A DNA stretch of 64,000 nucleotides from Opitutaceae bacterium (GCA_015075305.1 JABTUS010000001.1:1-64000), one strand, 5' to 3'. Positions 49,229 through 57,741 are shown, counted from the first letter of the stretch. Notes: generated by a model from the letters alone, not told the origin. Numbers and translations: made by a program.

Positions 49229-49656
49229 AGGGCGGGGGAGGAAAAATCACGTGCAGCGATTTGCGGGATGGAGGACCGACTCAAACATCAGCACGCAGTC
49301 GACGGAACTCTCTATGAGATCAGATATCGCGCGTGCCAAGCGCCACGGCGCTGACACCGTTCAGAAGAATCGGCCGTCAACCACTCCATTGAGCATTTCC
49401 ACGAGGTAGAGTAGGCAGAAGCTGACCGAGAAGAGTCGGCAAGCCTCAGATTGCTCCACTCGATCAAAAATCTTGGTCTTGGAGTAGAAACTTCTCTGAC
49501 TCTCTCATTGGCACTCTCCAACGTTGCTACTCCTCGCACGTCCGCGGTCACGACGGAGCGTGCTCCTCCATTTGACCGCTTCTGACGGATCTTCCCCGAT
49601 TTCGGCGAATTAAACCTTAGATTTATAGGTATGATCCGGAGACATAGGTAACAAAC
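49229..49656. other. gene-free region with inverted intron relic and partial IS end
   Basis: No gene is supported. At 49405-49442, read on the minus strand, is a 38-base copy of the intron domain VI/3' end (36 of 38 identical by my alignment), followed by CTCGTGGAAATG, the same 3' exon type. Near 49635-49653 is TCCGGAGACATAGGTAACA, a degenerate copy of the IS terminal repeat beginning four bases before the IS proper. Upstream of the TonB gene I see no clear promoter. Confidence 0.6.
49405..49442 (-). mobile_element. relic of group II intron 3' end (domain VI)
   Basis: On the minus strand it reads GCCGACTCTTCTCGGTCAGC then TTCTGCCTACTCTACC, the same as 45429-45466 except for two bases. The 3' flank (CTCGTGGAAATGCTC) also matches the 3' exon type of the full intron. 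Only about 38 nt remain, so it is inactive. Confidence 0.75.
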
Positions 49657-50927
49657 TGTCCGGGGACATGGGTTACACTTTCAGGCTATGGCCTGGAACG
49701 AAGAAACCCTCATGGAACAGAAGCATCGGTTTGTCAGTCTCGCGGCCACGGGCCGCTTCACGTTTACCGAATTGTGCGCGGACTTTCACGTCAGTCGGAA
49801 GACCGGCCACAAGTGGTGGAAGCGTTACCGTCGGGAAGGCACCGCGGGATTGCGCGAGCGCAGCCGCCGTCCGCAAGGATGCTCGCACCAGACCGCTGGG
49901 CAGATCCAGGGGCTGATCGTGCGGTTGCGCCGCAGGCACCGGACGTGGGGGCCGAAGAAGCTGCGCAAACTGTTGCGCCGCGACCACGGCATCCGGCGGC
50001 CGCCGGCATGCAGCACCATAGCAGCGATCCTGCGGCGTCACGGCTTGAGTCAGCGTCCGCGACGCAAGCCGGGCCTCTACACGGTGCCGCGCCGTGCACT
50101 GACGACACCGACGCATCCGAACCATGTCTGGACGGTGGACTTCAAAGGCTGGTTCACTCTGGGCAACGGGCAGCGCTGCGATCCCCTGACGGTGTGTGAT
50201 CTGTTCAGCCGCTACTATCTGGCCTGCCGAGCCCAACCCAATCAGCAGTTTGCCGGAACACTGCGGACCTTCCGCAAGATCATGCGCTTGCATGGGTTGC
50301 CCGAGATCATCCGGGTGGACAACGGCACGCCCTTCGCCTCTCTTGCCTTGGGCCGGCTCTCCGCCCTGAGCGTGTGGTGGATCAACCAGGGCATCGTCGT
50401 CGAGTTCATCCAACCGGCTTCACCGCAACAAAACGGTTCTCACGAACGCGCTCACCGCGATCTGAAGGCCGAGGCCACGCAACCGCCGTCCCCAACCTGG
50501 TCCGCCCAGCAGCGGCGATTTGATCGCTGGCAGCACCTGCGAAACCATGTCCGGCCACATGAAGCGCTGGGCATGCTCTGCCCGGCTCAAATCTACCGTC
50601 GCAGTCCCCGCCGCCTGCGCGAGAACGACACCGCGGTGCGCTACCCGAAGGACTGGCTGGTGCGGCGCGTTTCCGCAACAGGCAAGCTGTGGCATGACGG
50701 ACACGACTACGCTCTTGGTGAAATCTTCGCTCATTGCCGGGTGGCGTTGCGCAAGGATTCCACCGGCCGCACCGAGCTGCACTTTGCCAACGTACATCTC
50801 GGCTACCTCGTCTTTGATCCGGCAGCGCGATTCCGGCCTGCGGCCTACATCGCGCTGCCGGATCAAAAACCTCTCGCCAAATCACACACAAAAACTAAAC
50901 AAAAAGTGTAACCTATGTCCCCGGACA
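49657..50927 (+). mobile_element. IS481-family insertion sequence
   Basis: The ends carry 25-bp inverted repeats: left TGTCCGGGGACATGGGTTAC.. at 49657-49681, right (inverted) at 50903-50927, with one mismatch. Between them a single transposase gene fills almost the whole element (1271 bp). Outside both ends are further partial copies of the repeat (49635-49653 and 50928-50945), so the element sits in a nested arrangement; a clean target duplication is not obvious. Confidence 0.88.
49688..50911 (+). CDS. IS481-family transposase, DDE type
   Basis: The product has 407 residues from ATG 49688. An N-terminal helix-turn-helix (FTELCADFHVSRKTGHKWWK) binds the ends. The integrase core has WTVDFKGWF with the first catalytic Asp at about 151, RVDNGTPFASLALG with the second Asp at about 211, and NGSHERAHRDLKAEA with the Glu at about 253. 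The chain is intact, so the element may still move. The C-terminal tail is Lys-rich. Confidence 0.93.
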   Translation: MAWNEETLMEQKHRFVSLAATGRFTFTELCADFHVSRKTGHKWWKRYRREGTAGLRERSRRPQGCSHQTAGQIQGLIVRLRRRHRTWGPKKLRKLLRRDHGIRRPPACSTIAAILRRHGLSQRPRRKPGLYTVPRRALTTPTHPNHVWTVDFKGWFTLGNGQRCDPLTVCDLFSRYYLACRAQPNQQFAGTLRTFRKIMRLHGLPEIIRVDNGTPFASLALGRLSALSVWWINQGIVVEFIQPASPQQNGSHERAHRDLKAEATQPPSPTWSAQQRRFDRWQHLRNHVRPHEALGMLCPAQIYRRSPRRLRENDTAVRYPKDWLVRRVSATGKLWHDGHDYALGEIFAHCRVALRKDSTGRTELHFANVHLGYLVFDPAARFRPAAYIALPDQKPLAKSHTKTKQKV

Positions 50928-51751
50928 AAGTGTAACCCATGTCCGAATCAAACCATAAGGGTAAATCAGCTCAGCCGAAGGGGTCAAACCTCACTTTTCG
51001 CACTTTTCGCACTTTTGAAGACCAAACGACGATCAGCAATCTTACCGGCATGGAAGAATTGCGAGTGTCGATTCGCCGGCGTCATTAAAGCGGGAACTCG
51101 CTGAGGAAGCGCATCGGAAAAGATGATTCGAGGCAAACAGAGCCAGCCCGACGAATGACTGTCTGCGGTCGTCCAAAATTCAACGGGCATTTCCATGCGG
51201 TCGACCCCGAAACCTTTGTGGTGTTCGAGATGACCATGAGTACTCGAAGAGGGCGTCGCCAATGCGGACTATGGCTGCGCCACGTACCGGCAGTTTGCCT
51301 ACAATGGACGCGGGGAATTCACCGTATTTGTGTGCATCGACAGATGTGATCAGATTGTGCGATGCATAGGGGAGATTGAGCTGGCGGCGTCTTGTAATCG
51401 GCGTCCTCTGGGCACGACAGAGCGCGCCCCTCCATTGGCTTGGGCAAGTGCGGGTATCGACTATCGCGAGCGGTGTACGGTGGCTAGGGTATTGGAGGAA
51501 ATTCGAGAAAATTGTACCGCCCCTTCAGGGCTCTCTATTTTCGGTTCACCTCTGAACCCATGGCGTTGCCGTGGGCTGGGCTTGAATCGCCCCGTTGGGG
51601 CTGAGGCATCCTCCGGCGAGCGGCACAGCCTGTCCCTATCGGCCGTTCACGCCTGAACCCATTGCGTTGCGATGGGCTGAGGTTGGAACGCGCTGTTGGG
51701 GCTGGTGGAGATGACCCTCTGCCGAACGCACCCTTGCCGACTCCGGCGCGC
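50928..51751. repeat. gene-free region with RHS fragment and palindromic repeats (copy 3)
   Basis: No gene is supported. A three-fold 9-base repeat (ACTTTTCGC-type) lies near 50990-51015. The RHS fragment occupies 51190-51335. The dispersed 90-bp element (CGTCTTGTAATCGGCGTC) is at 51354-51443. Palindromic repeats follow in opposite orientation to arrays 1 and 2: CCGCCCCTTCAGGGCTC near 51518-51535, CCCATGGCGTTGCCGTGGG at 51557-51575, CGCCCCGTTGGGGCTGAGGC near 51588-51607, and CCCATTGCGTTGCGATGGG at 51658-51676. Confidence 0.75.
51190..51335 (+). pseudogene. RHS/YD-repeat gene fragment (copy 3)
   Basis: On the plus strand: RDDHEYSKR, a one-base shift, then NADYGCATYRQFAYNGRGEF. It matches the ADYGDATYRQ/AYNGRGE region of copies 1 and 2 but is in the opposite orientation and stops after the GRGEF segment. 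Confidence 0.6.
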
Positions 51752-52702
51752 TCAGGCCTCTATGCCGAGTTTTTCGAGAATTCGGTGAAGATCGTCGTTC
51801 CCTGCGTAGTTGATGACGATCCTTCCCTTCTTCGGCGAATGACGCAGGGAAACACGTGCGCCGAGTCTCGTGATCAGCTTCTTTTCAATCGCCGCAATCG
51901 CATCCGCCTCCAGCGGAGCGACTGAACGTCCCTTGTTCACGTGCGCAGGCGTCGTCGCAGCGGTCTTCCTTCCCTGCACCCATTGCTCGGTGGCTCGCAC
52001 ACTCATGCCTTCCTCAATGACGCGGCGCGCAAGGACGGCTCGCTGCGCTGCATCTTCAATTCCGAGGAGCACCTTCGCATGACCGACTGAAATCAGTCCT
52101 TTGGCCAGATAGCCCTGCAGCTCTCCATCGAGCGAAAGCAGTCGGAGTGAGTTGGCGACCGTCGCTCGTCCCTTCCCCACTCGTTCAGAAGCGGCCTCCT
52201 GTGTAAGGTCAAAATCCCGGATCAGGCTCGCGTACCCATAGGCCTCTTCAACCGGATTCAGGCCCTCACGCTGAAGATTCTCGATGAGCCCGAGCGCCGC
52301 CGAGGATGCGTTGCTGGCGTCGACCAGGCGCGCGGGGATCGTCTTGATCTTGAGCAGTTGAAAGGCGCGCCAGCGCCGCTCACCGGCTATCAACTGGTAC
52401 TTCTCGCCCTTCTTTCTGACCACGATCGGTTGAAGCAGTCCCTCATTGCGGATGCTCTCGGCGAGTTCCTGCAACTGCGCGGGCGCAATCTCCCGTCGGA
52501 ACTGATACGGACTCGGCTCAATGAGGGTGACATTGATTTCCTGAAATCCAGGCACCAAGGATGCAGTCGATGCCGCCGGGGAAGCGCCCTCGCCCACACT
52601 TGCCGAGTGGCCAGGCTGAGTTTTCGTTTCCGCGGATTTTGGAGCCGCGGAGGCGATAAGTCCTCCCAGGCCGCGACCCAGACGAGATTTTGATGGAGCC
52701 AT
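51752..52702 (-). CDS. parB: chromosome-partitioning protein ParB
   Basis: The product has 316 residues. The N-terminal CTP-binding ParB domain has INVTLIEPSPYQFRREIAPA, LAESIRNEGLLQPIVVRKKG and the GERRWRAFQLL box. The central helix-turn-helix includes YGYASLIRDFDLTQEAASER and GKGRATVANSLRLLSL. The C-terminal dimer region ends with IVINYAGNDDLHRILEKLGI. ParB loads at parS sites and with ParA segregates the chromosome origin. A partner parA is not adjacent: downstream is the repeat region, upstream a LysM gene. No parS-like site was found by eye. Confidence 0.95.
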   Translation of the reverse strand: MAPSKSRLGRGLGGLIASAAPKSAETKTQPGHSASVGEGASPAASTASLVPGFQEINVTLIEPSPYQFRREIAPAQLQELAESIRNEGLLQPIVVRKKGEKYQLIAGERRWRAFQLLKIKTIPARLVDASNASSAALGLIENLQREGLNPVEEAYGYASLIRDFDLTQEAASERVGKGRATVANSLRLLSLDGELQGYLAKGLISVGHAKVLLGIEDAAQRAVLARRVIEEGMSVRATEQWVQGRKTAATTPAHVNKGRSVAPLEADAIAAIEKKLITRLGARVSLRHSPKKGRIVINYAGNDDLHRILEKLGIEA

Positions 52703-52707
52703 GTTTC

Positions 52708-53265
52708 CTATTTTCCGCCGGGAACAAACAGAACCTGTCCCGGGATGATTGTCGACGATTCGGAGAGATTGTTTGCAGCGAGAATATCCTGAAGCCTCAC
52801 GCCCGTCTTTCGGGCAATCTGTGAAAGTGTATCCCCTTTTTCCACGGTATAGCTGATGCCCTTGGTCGATGCATCGACAGTCCGCGGCGGCGGCGAGGTG
52901 CGCGTACCGGCTGACCTCGTCACCGCGGCTATGGCCCTGTCGGTCTGCTGTGCGAGCTGCTCGATTCGCCGGTTGATGAGCTCGGTGGATTCAGCCTTTG
53001 AGGCGGCCAGCATGGCCTTCACCGATCGGTTGATGTCCGCCAGCATCTCATTCACCTGCGCGACGGTGGCAAACCCTCGCGCAGCACCATCGGCCTGCTG
53101 CCGGAGCTCCGAATTCTCGCGCTCAAGCTGCTCAATCCGCAGGGACAACTCCCCGACCCGCTGGTTCAACAGCCGCACGTCCTCACGGAGATTGGCAAAG
53201 TCCACGTTTGATTGCCCCCACACCGGGATCAGCCCGAGAAACAGAATGAGCACGAGGGATCGCAT
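52708..53265 (-). CDS. exported LysM protein with coiled coil
   Basis: The product has 185 residues from ATG 53265. A signal peptide (MRSLVLILFLGLIPVWGQ) precedes a coiled coil at about 25-100 (LREDVRLLNQRVGELSLRIE and following heptads). A LysM domain of about 45 residues closes the chain (YTVEKGDTLSQIARKTGVRL, then AANNLSESSTIIPGQVLFVP). It should bind peptidoglycan in the periplasm. It lies 5 bp before parB on the same strand, so the two are likely co-transcribed. Confidence 0.87.
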   Translation of the reverse strand: MRSLVLILFLGLIPVWGQSNVDFANLREDVRLLNQRVGELSLRIEQLERENSELRQQADGAARGFATVAQVNEMLADINRSVKAMLAASKAESTELINRRIEQLAQQTDRAIAAVTRSAGTRTSPPPRTVDASTKGISYTVEKGDTLSQIARKTGVRLQDILAANNLSESSTIIPGQVLFVPGGK

Positions 53266-53316
53266 GATGGGGAGACTGTGGAACGCGCGCTGAAAAACAA
53301 GGGAGCTTTTGCCGGA

Positions 53317-54324
53317 TCAGGTGGAAGGAGACCGATGGGGAAATGGTCGCGAAGCCACGAGGGGCGGCATGGCCCTGCTGGGCATGATTGCCCCCTCCAC
53401 GACAGGAAAGCCCCTGAGAAACTCCGCTGCCGGCAGCATCCGCCCGCCGGGGCGCTGCAGCCTGCGGAGCCGCACCATGCCATCACCGGTCGCAATCCGG
53501 AGACCGGCGGCATCCGCTCCGAGAACGGTGCCGGCCATTGCTCTGGAATCCGATGGGATCGCGTCGGCCAGGCCCACTTTGATCAGAACTCCGCCAACTT
53601 CGATGCTGCAGCCCGGCCAGGGAAACAGGCCGCGAATCCGGGCGGCGATCTCCCTCGCCGGGCGGGTGAAATCCAGCGCCCCGTCATCCTTGACCAGGCG
53701 GCGGCAGTACGTCGCGGCATCGTGCTCTTGCTCCACAAACTCCAACCGGCCGCCTGCCAGGCGTGGCAGCGTCGCCCCAAGCAGCGGGCCGCACACTGAC
53801 GCAAGTTTGGATTCGATCTCCAATGCCGTGTCCAGTGGCTCGATGGCAATCGATGCTGTCTCCGCCACGGGACCGGCATCCAGCGCGCGCACGATCCGCA
53901 TCAACGAGACACCCGTCGTGGCATCGCCCTCAGCGATCGCGGTCTGAATCGGGGACGCTCCGCGGTATTTCGGAAGCAGCGAGGCATGCAGATTGAGTGT
54001 CCCCAGCCGCGGAGCTGCAATGAAGTCGTCCTTGAGAATGTGCCCATAGGCCATGACAAGCGCCAGGTCAGCATCGAGCGACTGCAAGTGCGCAAGGGCT
54101 TCCGCTCCAATCCTGTCCGGCTGCAGGACGGGGAGCGACCTCGCCGATGCCCACAACTTGATGGCATTCGGCGCGGCTTTCTGACCACGTCCGGCCGCCC
54201 TGTCGGGCTGAGTGAAAACGCCGACCACCCGGGCGATGTCACGGCCGTTGGTTTCAATCCAATCCAACCCCGGCAGTGCAATCGGGTCGGACCCGAGGAA
54301 AACGATGCGAAGTGGCTCAGGCAC
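53317..54324 (-). CDS. fmt: methionyl-tRNA formyltransferase
   Basis: The product has 335 residues from GTG 54324. It begins EPLRIVFLGSDPIALPGLDW, shows VFTQPDRAAGRGQKAAPNAI, and the formyltransferase signature LNLHASLLPKYRGASPIQTA with TGVSLMRIVRALDAGP. The C-terminal OB-type domain has ALDFTRPAREIAARIRGLFP and WPGCSIEVGGVLIKV. It formylates initiator Met-tRNA. It lies 110 bp after der in a minus-strand unit. Confidence 0.95.
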   Translation of the reverse strand: MPEPLRIVFLGSDPIALPGLDWIETNGRDIARVVGVFTQPDRAAGRGQKAAPNAIKLWASARSLPVLQPDRIGAEALAHLQSLDADLALVMAYGHILKDDFIAAPRLGTLNLHASLLPKYRGASPIQTAIAEGDATTGVSLMRIVRALDAGPVAETASIAIEPLDTALEIESKLASVCGPLLGATLPRLAGGRLEFVEQEHDAATYCRRLVKDDGALDFTRPAREIAARIRGLFPWPGCSIEVGGVLIKVGLADAIPSDSRAMAGTVLGADAAGLRIATGDGMVRLRRLQRPGGRMLPAAEFLRGFPVVEGAIMPSRAMPPLVASRPFPHRSPST

Positions 54325-54434
54325 GCGTTGCGCGGATTGCCGTCAACATTGGATTGTCGAGTTCCTCAGCCCTTCCATTGATGCGCCGAGCGGCTTCATC
54401 GATTCCTGCGCGTAGGTTTGCGCCAGCGCGCACT

Positions 54435-55937
54435 CTAGTCCTCGAGCGTTTCATTCTGCGGCAGTTTCTCCAGTGACTTCTGGCGGTTCCTCGGACTTCG
54501 CCGCTCCGCCCGGCCATCCTTCGGCGACACCTGTGCCGCAAAGTTTCGGGGTTCCCGCTCCTTGCCCACCAAATCGAAGAGAATCGGACATCCCTTAAGT
54601 TCAAACGCATCGACAATGCCCGCCTCAAGGTAACGCCGGTAGCTCTCAGTGAGTTTTTCCTCGCGGTTGCAGAAGAGCCGGATCCGAAACGGCCGATTGC
54701 CGGTCTGCGTGGCATAGTAGATGCGGAAGCGGCGTCCACCGATGGCGGGCGGGGGATTTCTCTCCGCGAGATAACCGAGCACTTCGTTGAGTTTCGCCGT
54801 CGGCAGCTTGCGATCGAGTTCACGGTGAAGGCGAACCGCCGAATTGAGCATGCGATCGACCTCGTAGCCGCTGACGGCCGACACGAACACCAGAGGCGAT
54901 CCCGGAGTAAAGAACAGGCGTTCGAAAACCGCGTGTTCATATTTTTCCCGATAGTCGCGCTCGCTTTGAAAGCCCTGAATCCCCTGTTCCTCCCTGAAGG
55001 CCTTGTGCACGAGATCCCACTTGTTGACCACGACCACGATCGGTTTGTGCTCCTTGACCGCCTCACCCGCGATTGCCTTGTCCTGCTGAGTCACACCATC
55101 GACTGCATCGAGCACAATGAACACGACATCCGTGTCCTTGATCGCATCGAGCGAGCGAAGTCGGGAAAAGTATTCAACCGGCGAGGACAGCTTGGTCTGC
55201 GCGCGAATGCCGGCGGTGTCGATCAATCGAAACGGATGCAGCCTGCCGTCGCGTCCCTTGAATTGAAATGGAATCTCCACGGCATCCCGGGTCGTGCCGG
55301 GCACCGCGCTGACAATCAGCCGGTCACTCTGCAGGAGGCGATTGCTGAGCGAGGACTTGCCCACGTTGGGACGACCGATGAAACACACGCACAACGGATC
55401 CGCAGCAGTGCGTTCATGGGAGCCATCGGCATTTGTGTTCGGGCCAAGGTGCTGAAGAATCGCCTCGCGCAGGCTGTCCTCACCCCGGCCATGCTCGGCC
55501 GAAACGAACACGGGTTCCCCAAGACCCAGGCGATGCGCCTGGCCGACCTCGATCTTCTCCTCGCCGAAATCCGCCTTGTTGACGGCGAGCACGATTGGCT
55601 TGCGCGTCTTTCTCAGGCGTTGCGCGATTGTCTCATCCAGGGACGTGACGCCCTCGACTCCATCAAGCACAAACACGATGACGTCGGCGGCCTCAATGGC
55701 GAAATCCACCTGCTGCTCCGAGGCGGCCACAAGCTGACGCGGCGTTTCGCCCCCCTTCAGTCCGAGTCCTCCCGTGTCGAGCAGCATGTAGTCGCCGTCG
55801 GTTATCCTGGCACTGATGACATCGCGCGTCACGCCGGGCTGGTCATGCACAATCGAGATGCGCTTGCGGGCAAGGCGATTGAACAGCCGACTCTTGCCGA
55901 CGTTGGGTCGGCCGACAATGGCAACGGTACGGGACAT
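54435..55937 (-). CDS. der: ribosome-associated GTPase Der (EngA)
   Basis: The product has 500 residues from ATG 55937 (MSRTVAIVGRPNVGKSRLFN). Two GTPase domains are seen: G1 motifs GRPNVGKSRL near 9 and GRPNVGKSSL near 190, with VLAVNKADF and VVVNKWDLVHKA as G4 motifs, and DTGGLGLKGG / IDTAGIRAQTKLSSPVEYFS as switch regions. A KH-like C-terminal domain contains GGRRFRIYYATQTGNRPFRI. The last 45 residues form a basic tail. Der acts in 50S subunit assembly. Confidence 0.97.
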   Translation of the reverse strand: MSRTVAIVGRPNVGKSRLFNRLARKRISIVHDQPGVTRDVISARITDGDYMLLDTGGLGLKGGETPRQLVAASEQQVDFAIEAADVIVFVLDGVEGVTSLDETIAQRLRKTRKPIVLAVNKADFGEEKIEVGQAHRLGLGEPVFVSAEHGRGEDSLREAILQHLGPNTNADGSHERTAADPLCVCFIGRPNVGKSSLSNRLLQSDRLIVSAVPGTTRDAVEIPFQFKGRDGRLHPFRLIDTAGIRAQTKLSSPVEYFSRLRSLDAIKDTDVVFIVLDAVDGVTQQDKAIAGEAVKEHKPIVVVVNKWDLVHKAFREEQGIQGFQSERDYREKYEHAVFERLFFTPGSPLVFVSAVSGYEVDRMLNSAVRLHRELDRKLPTAKLNEVLGYLAERNPPPAIGGRRFRIYYATQTGNRPFRIRLFCNREEKLTESYRRYLEAGIVDAFELKGCPILFDLVGKEREPRNFAAQVSPKDGRAERRSPRNRQKSLEKLPQNETLED

Positions 55938-56047
55938 GCAGGCCTTCGAGTAGGGTCGATGCTTGGCGAAAACACCAGCCTTGACCACAAAACCCCGGCG
56001 TTGAGGGGCCCAGGCTTTGTGGGGACACCCAGCCTCGTGTGGCGTGG

Positions 56048-57238
56048 CTAGCTCGCCTTGCGGCTGGAGCCCTCCACGAAGCGACCGATCCGGTCGCAGG
56101 CCACGCCAATCTGCTCGTAACCGGTGGCAAAACAGGCGCGAACATGGCCCGAACCATTCTCCCCAAATGCCGTTCCAGGCACCACTGCGACCTTCTCCTG
56201 CTGGAGCAATCCGACGGCGAAGTCCTTTTCGGTCATTCCGGTTGAGCGAACATTCGGGAACGCATAGAAGGACCCTCTGGGGGAATGGCAGGTCAGGCCC
56301 AGTTCGTTGAAGCGACGGACGATCAGATCCCTGCGGCGGTGATACTGCTCGCGCATGCGAAGCACATTGTCCCAGCCGTGCGTGAGGGCCTCGAGCGCGC
56401 CTTCCTGTGCGATGATCGACGCACACATCATGGCGTATTGATGCACTTTCATCATGGCATCAATGAGGACCGCTGGTCCGCAGGCGTAACCGATGCGCCA
56501 GCCTGTCATCGCAAACGCCTTCGAGAAGCCATGCAGAAATATGGTCCGTTCAGCCATGCCGGGAAAGCTGGCGATGCTTGTGTGCTGTCCCTCGAAGGTG
56601 AGTTCCGAGTAAATCTCATCACTCAAAACGAGGAGATCCTTCTCCCGGCAGAAGTCGGCGATCTTCTGCAGCTGCTCGCGGCTGCAGGTGCCGCCTGTCG
56701 GATTGCACGGCAGGTTGAGCATCAGGATCTTTGCACCGGGCCGCCACGCGGCGCGCAGGGCCTCGGCTGTGAGTGCAAAATTGTCCTTCGCAAACGTGGG
56801 AACGGCAATGCCCACTCCATGCACCAGCGTGATGCTCGGGTGGTAGGACACGTAGCAGGGCTGATGAAACATGACCTTGTCGCCTGGATTGCAGAACGCC
56901 CGGAACGCAAGATCCAAGGCTTCACTCACCCCCACAGTCACCAGTATCTGGTCCTCGGGGCGATAGCCCACGGTGAAATGTTCGGCGACATACGTGGAAA
57001 TCGCACGTCGCAGCTCGATCGTGCCAAGATTGGACGTGTAGTAGGTTTTCCCCCGTTCGAGCGCAAAAATGGCCGCTTCGCGCACGTGCCACGGAGTGAC
57101 AAAATCAGGCTCGCCCACGCCCAGGGAAATAACGTCCTGTCCCTTCATCTTCGCCACCAGTTCAAAGAAGTCGCGAATGCCGCTTTTTGGCAGCGTCGCG
57201 ATGTGGCTCGCCACCCACCGTTTGGAATCGTCGCTCAT
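56048..57238 (-). CDS. class I/II PLP-dependent aminotransferase
   Basis: The product has 396 residues from ATG 57238. Motifs: ISLGVGEPDFVTPWHVREAA, YTSNLGTIELRRAISTYVAE, LNLPCNPTGGTCSREQLQKI, DEIYSELTFEGQHTSI and the PLP-lysine site HGFSKAFAMTGWRIGYACG. It belongs to the aspartate aminotransferase superfamily; the exact substrate is not clear. The Lrp/AsnC gene lies 14 bp upstream on the same strand, a pairing common for amino acid transaminases. Confidence 0.9.
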   Translation of the reverse strand: MSDDSKRWVASHIATLPKSGIRDFFELVAKMKGQDVISLGVGEPDFVTPWHVREAAIFALERGKTYYTSNLGTIELRRAISTYVAEHFTVGYRPEDQILVTVGVSEALDLAFRAFCNPGDKVMFHQPCYVSYHPSITLVHGVGIAVPTFAKDNFALTAEALRAAWRPGAKILMLNLPCNPTGGTCSREQLQKIADFCREKDLLVLSDEIYSELTFEGQHTSIASFPGMAERTIFLHGFSKAFAMTGWRIGYACGPAVLIDAMMKVHQYAMMCASIIAQEGALEALTHGWDNVLRMREQYHRRRDLIVRRFNELGLTCHSPRGSFYAFPNVRSTGMTEKDFAVGLLQQEKVAVVPGTAFGENGSGHVRACFATGYEQIGVACDRIGRFVEGSSRKAS

Positions 57239-57252
57239 GGTAGGAAGTGGGA

Positions 57253-57741
57253 TCAGGGAGTCACCGTCAGGCGCGATGCCTGCGCCTCGCCCGCATCGAG
57301 CAGGAATCCCTGCTCCTTGTAGCAGCGCAGCATGAAATGGGTGGATGTCGACAGCACGCCCTCGATGGTCGAGAGTTTCTCGGACACAAACGCTGCAACC
57401 TTCTGCAGTGAACCGCCCCGGACAAACACGAGCAGGTCGTATCCCCCGGACATCAGGTAGGCCGACTCGACCTCGTCGAAGCGGCTGATGCGTTCTGCGA
57501 GCCGGTTGAAGCCGCCCCCGCGCTCCGGGGTGATCTTCACCTCGATGACCGCCCGCACGGCTGCGGCTTCGGCGGCTTCATTGGAAAGATCGAGCACCGG
57601 ACGCCAGCCAAGGAAGATCCTTTCCTTCCTCAACTGTTCCAATTGCCGATCAACCTCCTCCGCCGAGAGCCCCAGGATCTGCGCCATCTGCGCGGTCGTG
57701 AGACTGCCGCCTTCCGTCAAGAGCTTGAGAACCGGATTCAT
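57253..57741 (-). CDS. Lrp/AsnC-family transcriptional regulator
   Basis: The product has 162 residues from ATG 57741. An N-terminal helix-turn-helix appears in GGSLTTAQMAQILGLSAEEV, and the RAM ligand-binding part in VRAVIEVKITPERGGGFNRL, VESAYLMSGGYDLLVFVRGG and STSTHFMLRCYKEQGFLLDA. It probably senses an amino acid and controls the aminotransferase gene 14 bp downstream. It is divergent from argA. Confidence 0.88.
   Translation of the reverse strand: MNPVLKLLTEGGSLTTAQMAQILGLSAEEVDRQLEQLRKERIFLGWRPVLDLSNEAAEAAAVRAVIEVKITPERGGGFNRLAERISRFDEVESAYLMSGGYDLLVFVRGGSLQKVAAFVSEKLSTIEGVLSTSTHFMLRCYKEQGFLLDAGEAQASRLTVTP

Noticed and set aside
51890-52080. Short plus-strand frames inside parB and the LysM gene as extra small genes
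   Set aside because: They are shadows with no start context and no conserved motif.
54825-56051. 408-codon plus-strand frame opposite der
   Set aside because: Antisense shadow of a two-GTPase-domain gene with strong motifs.
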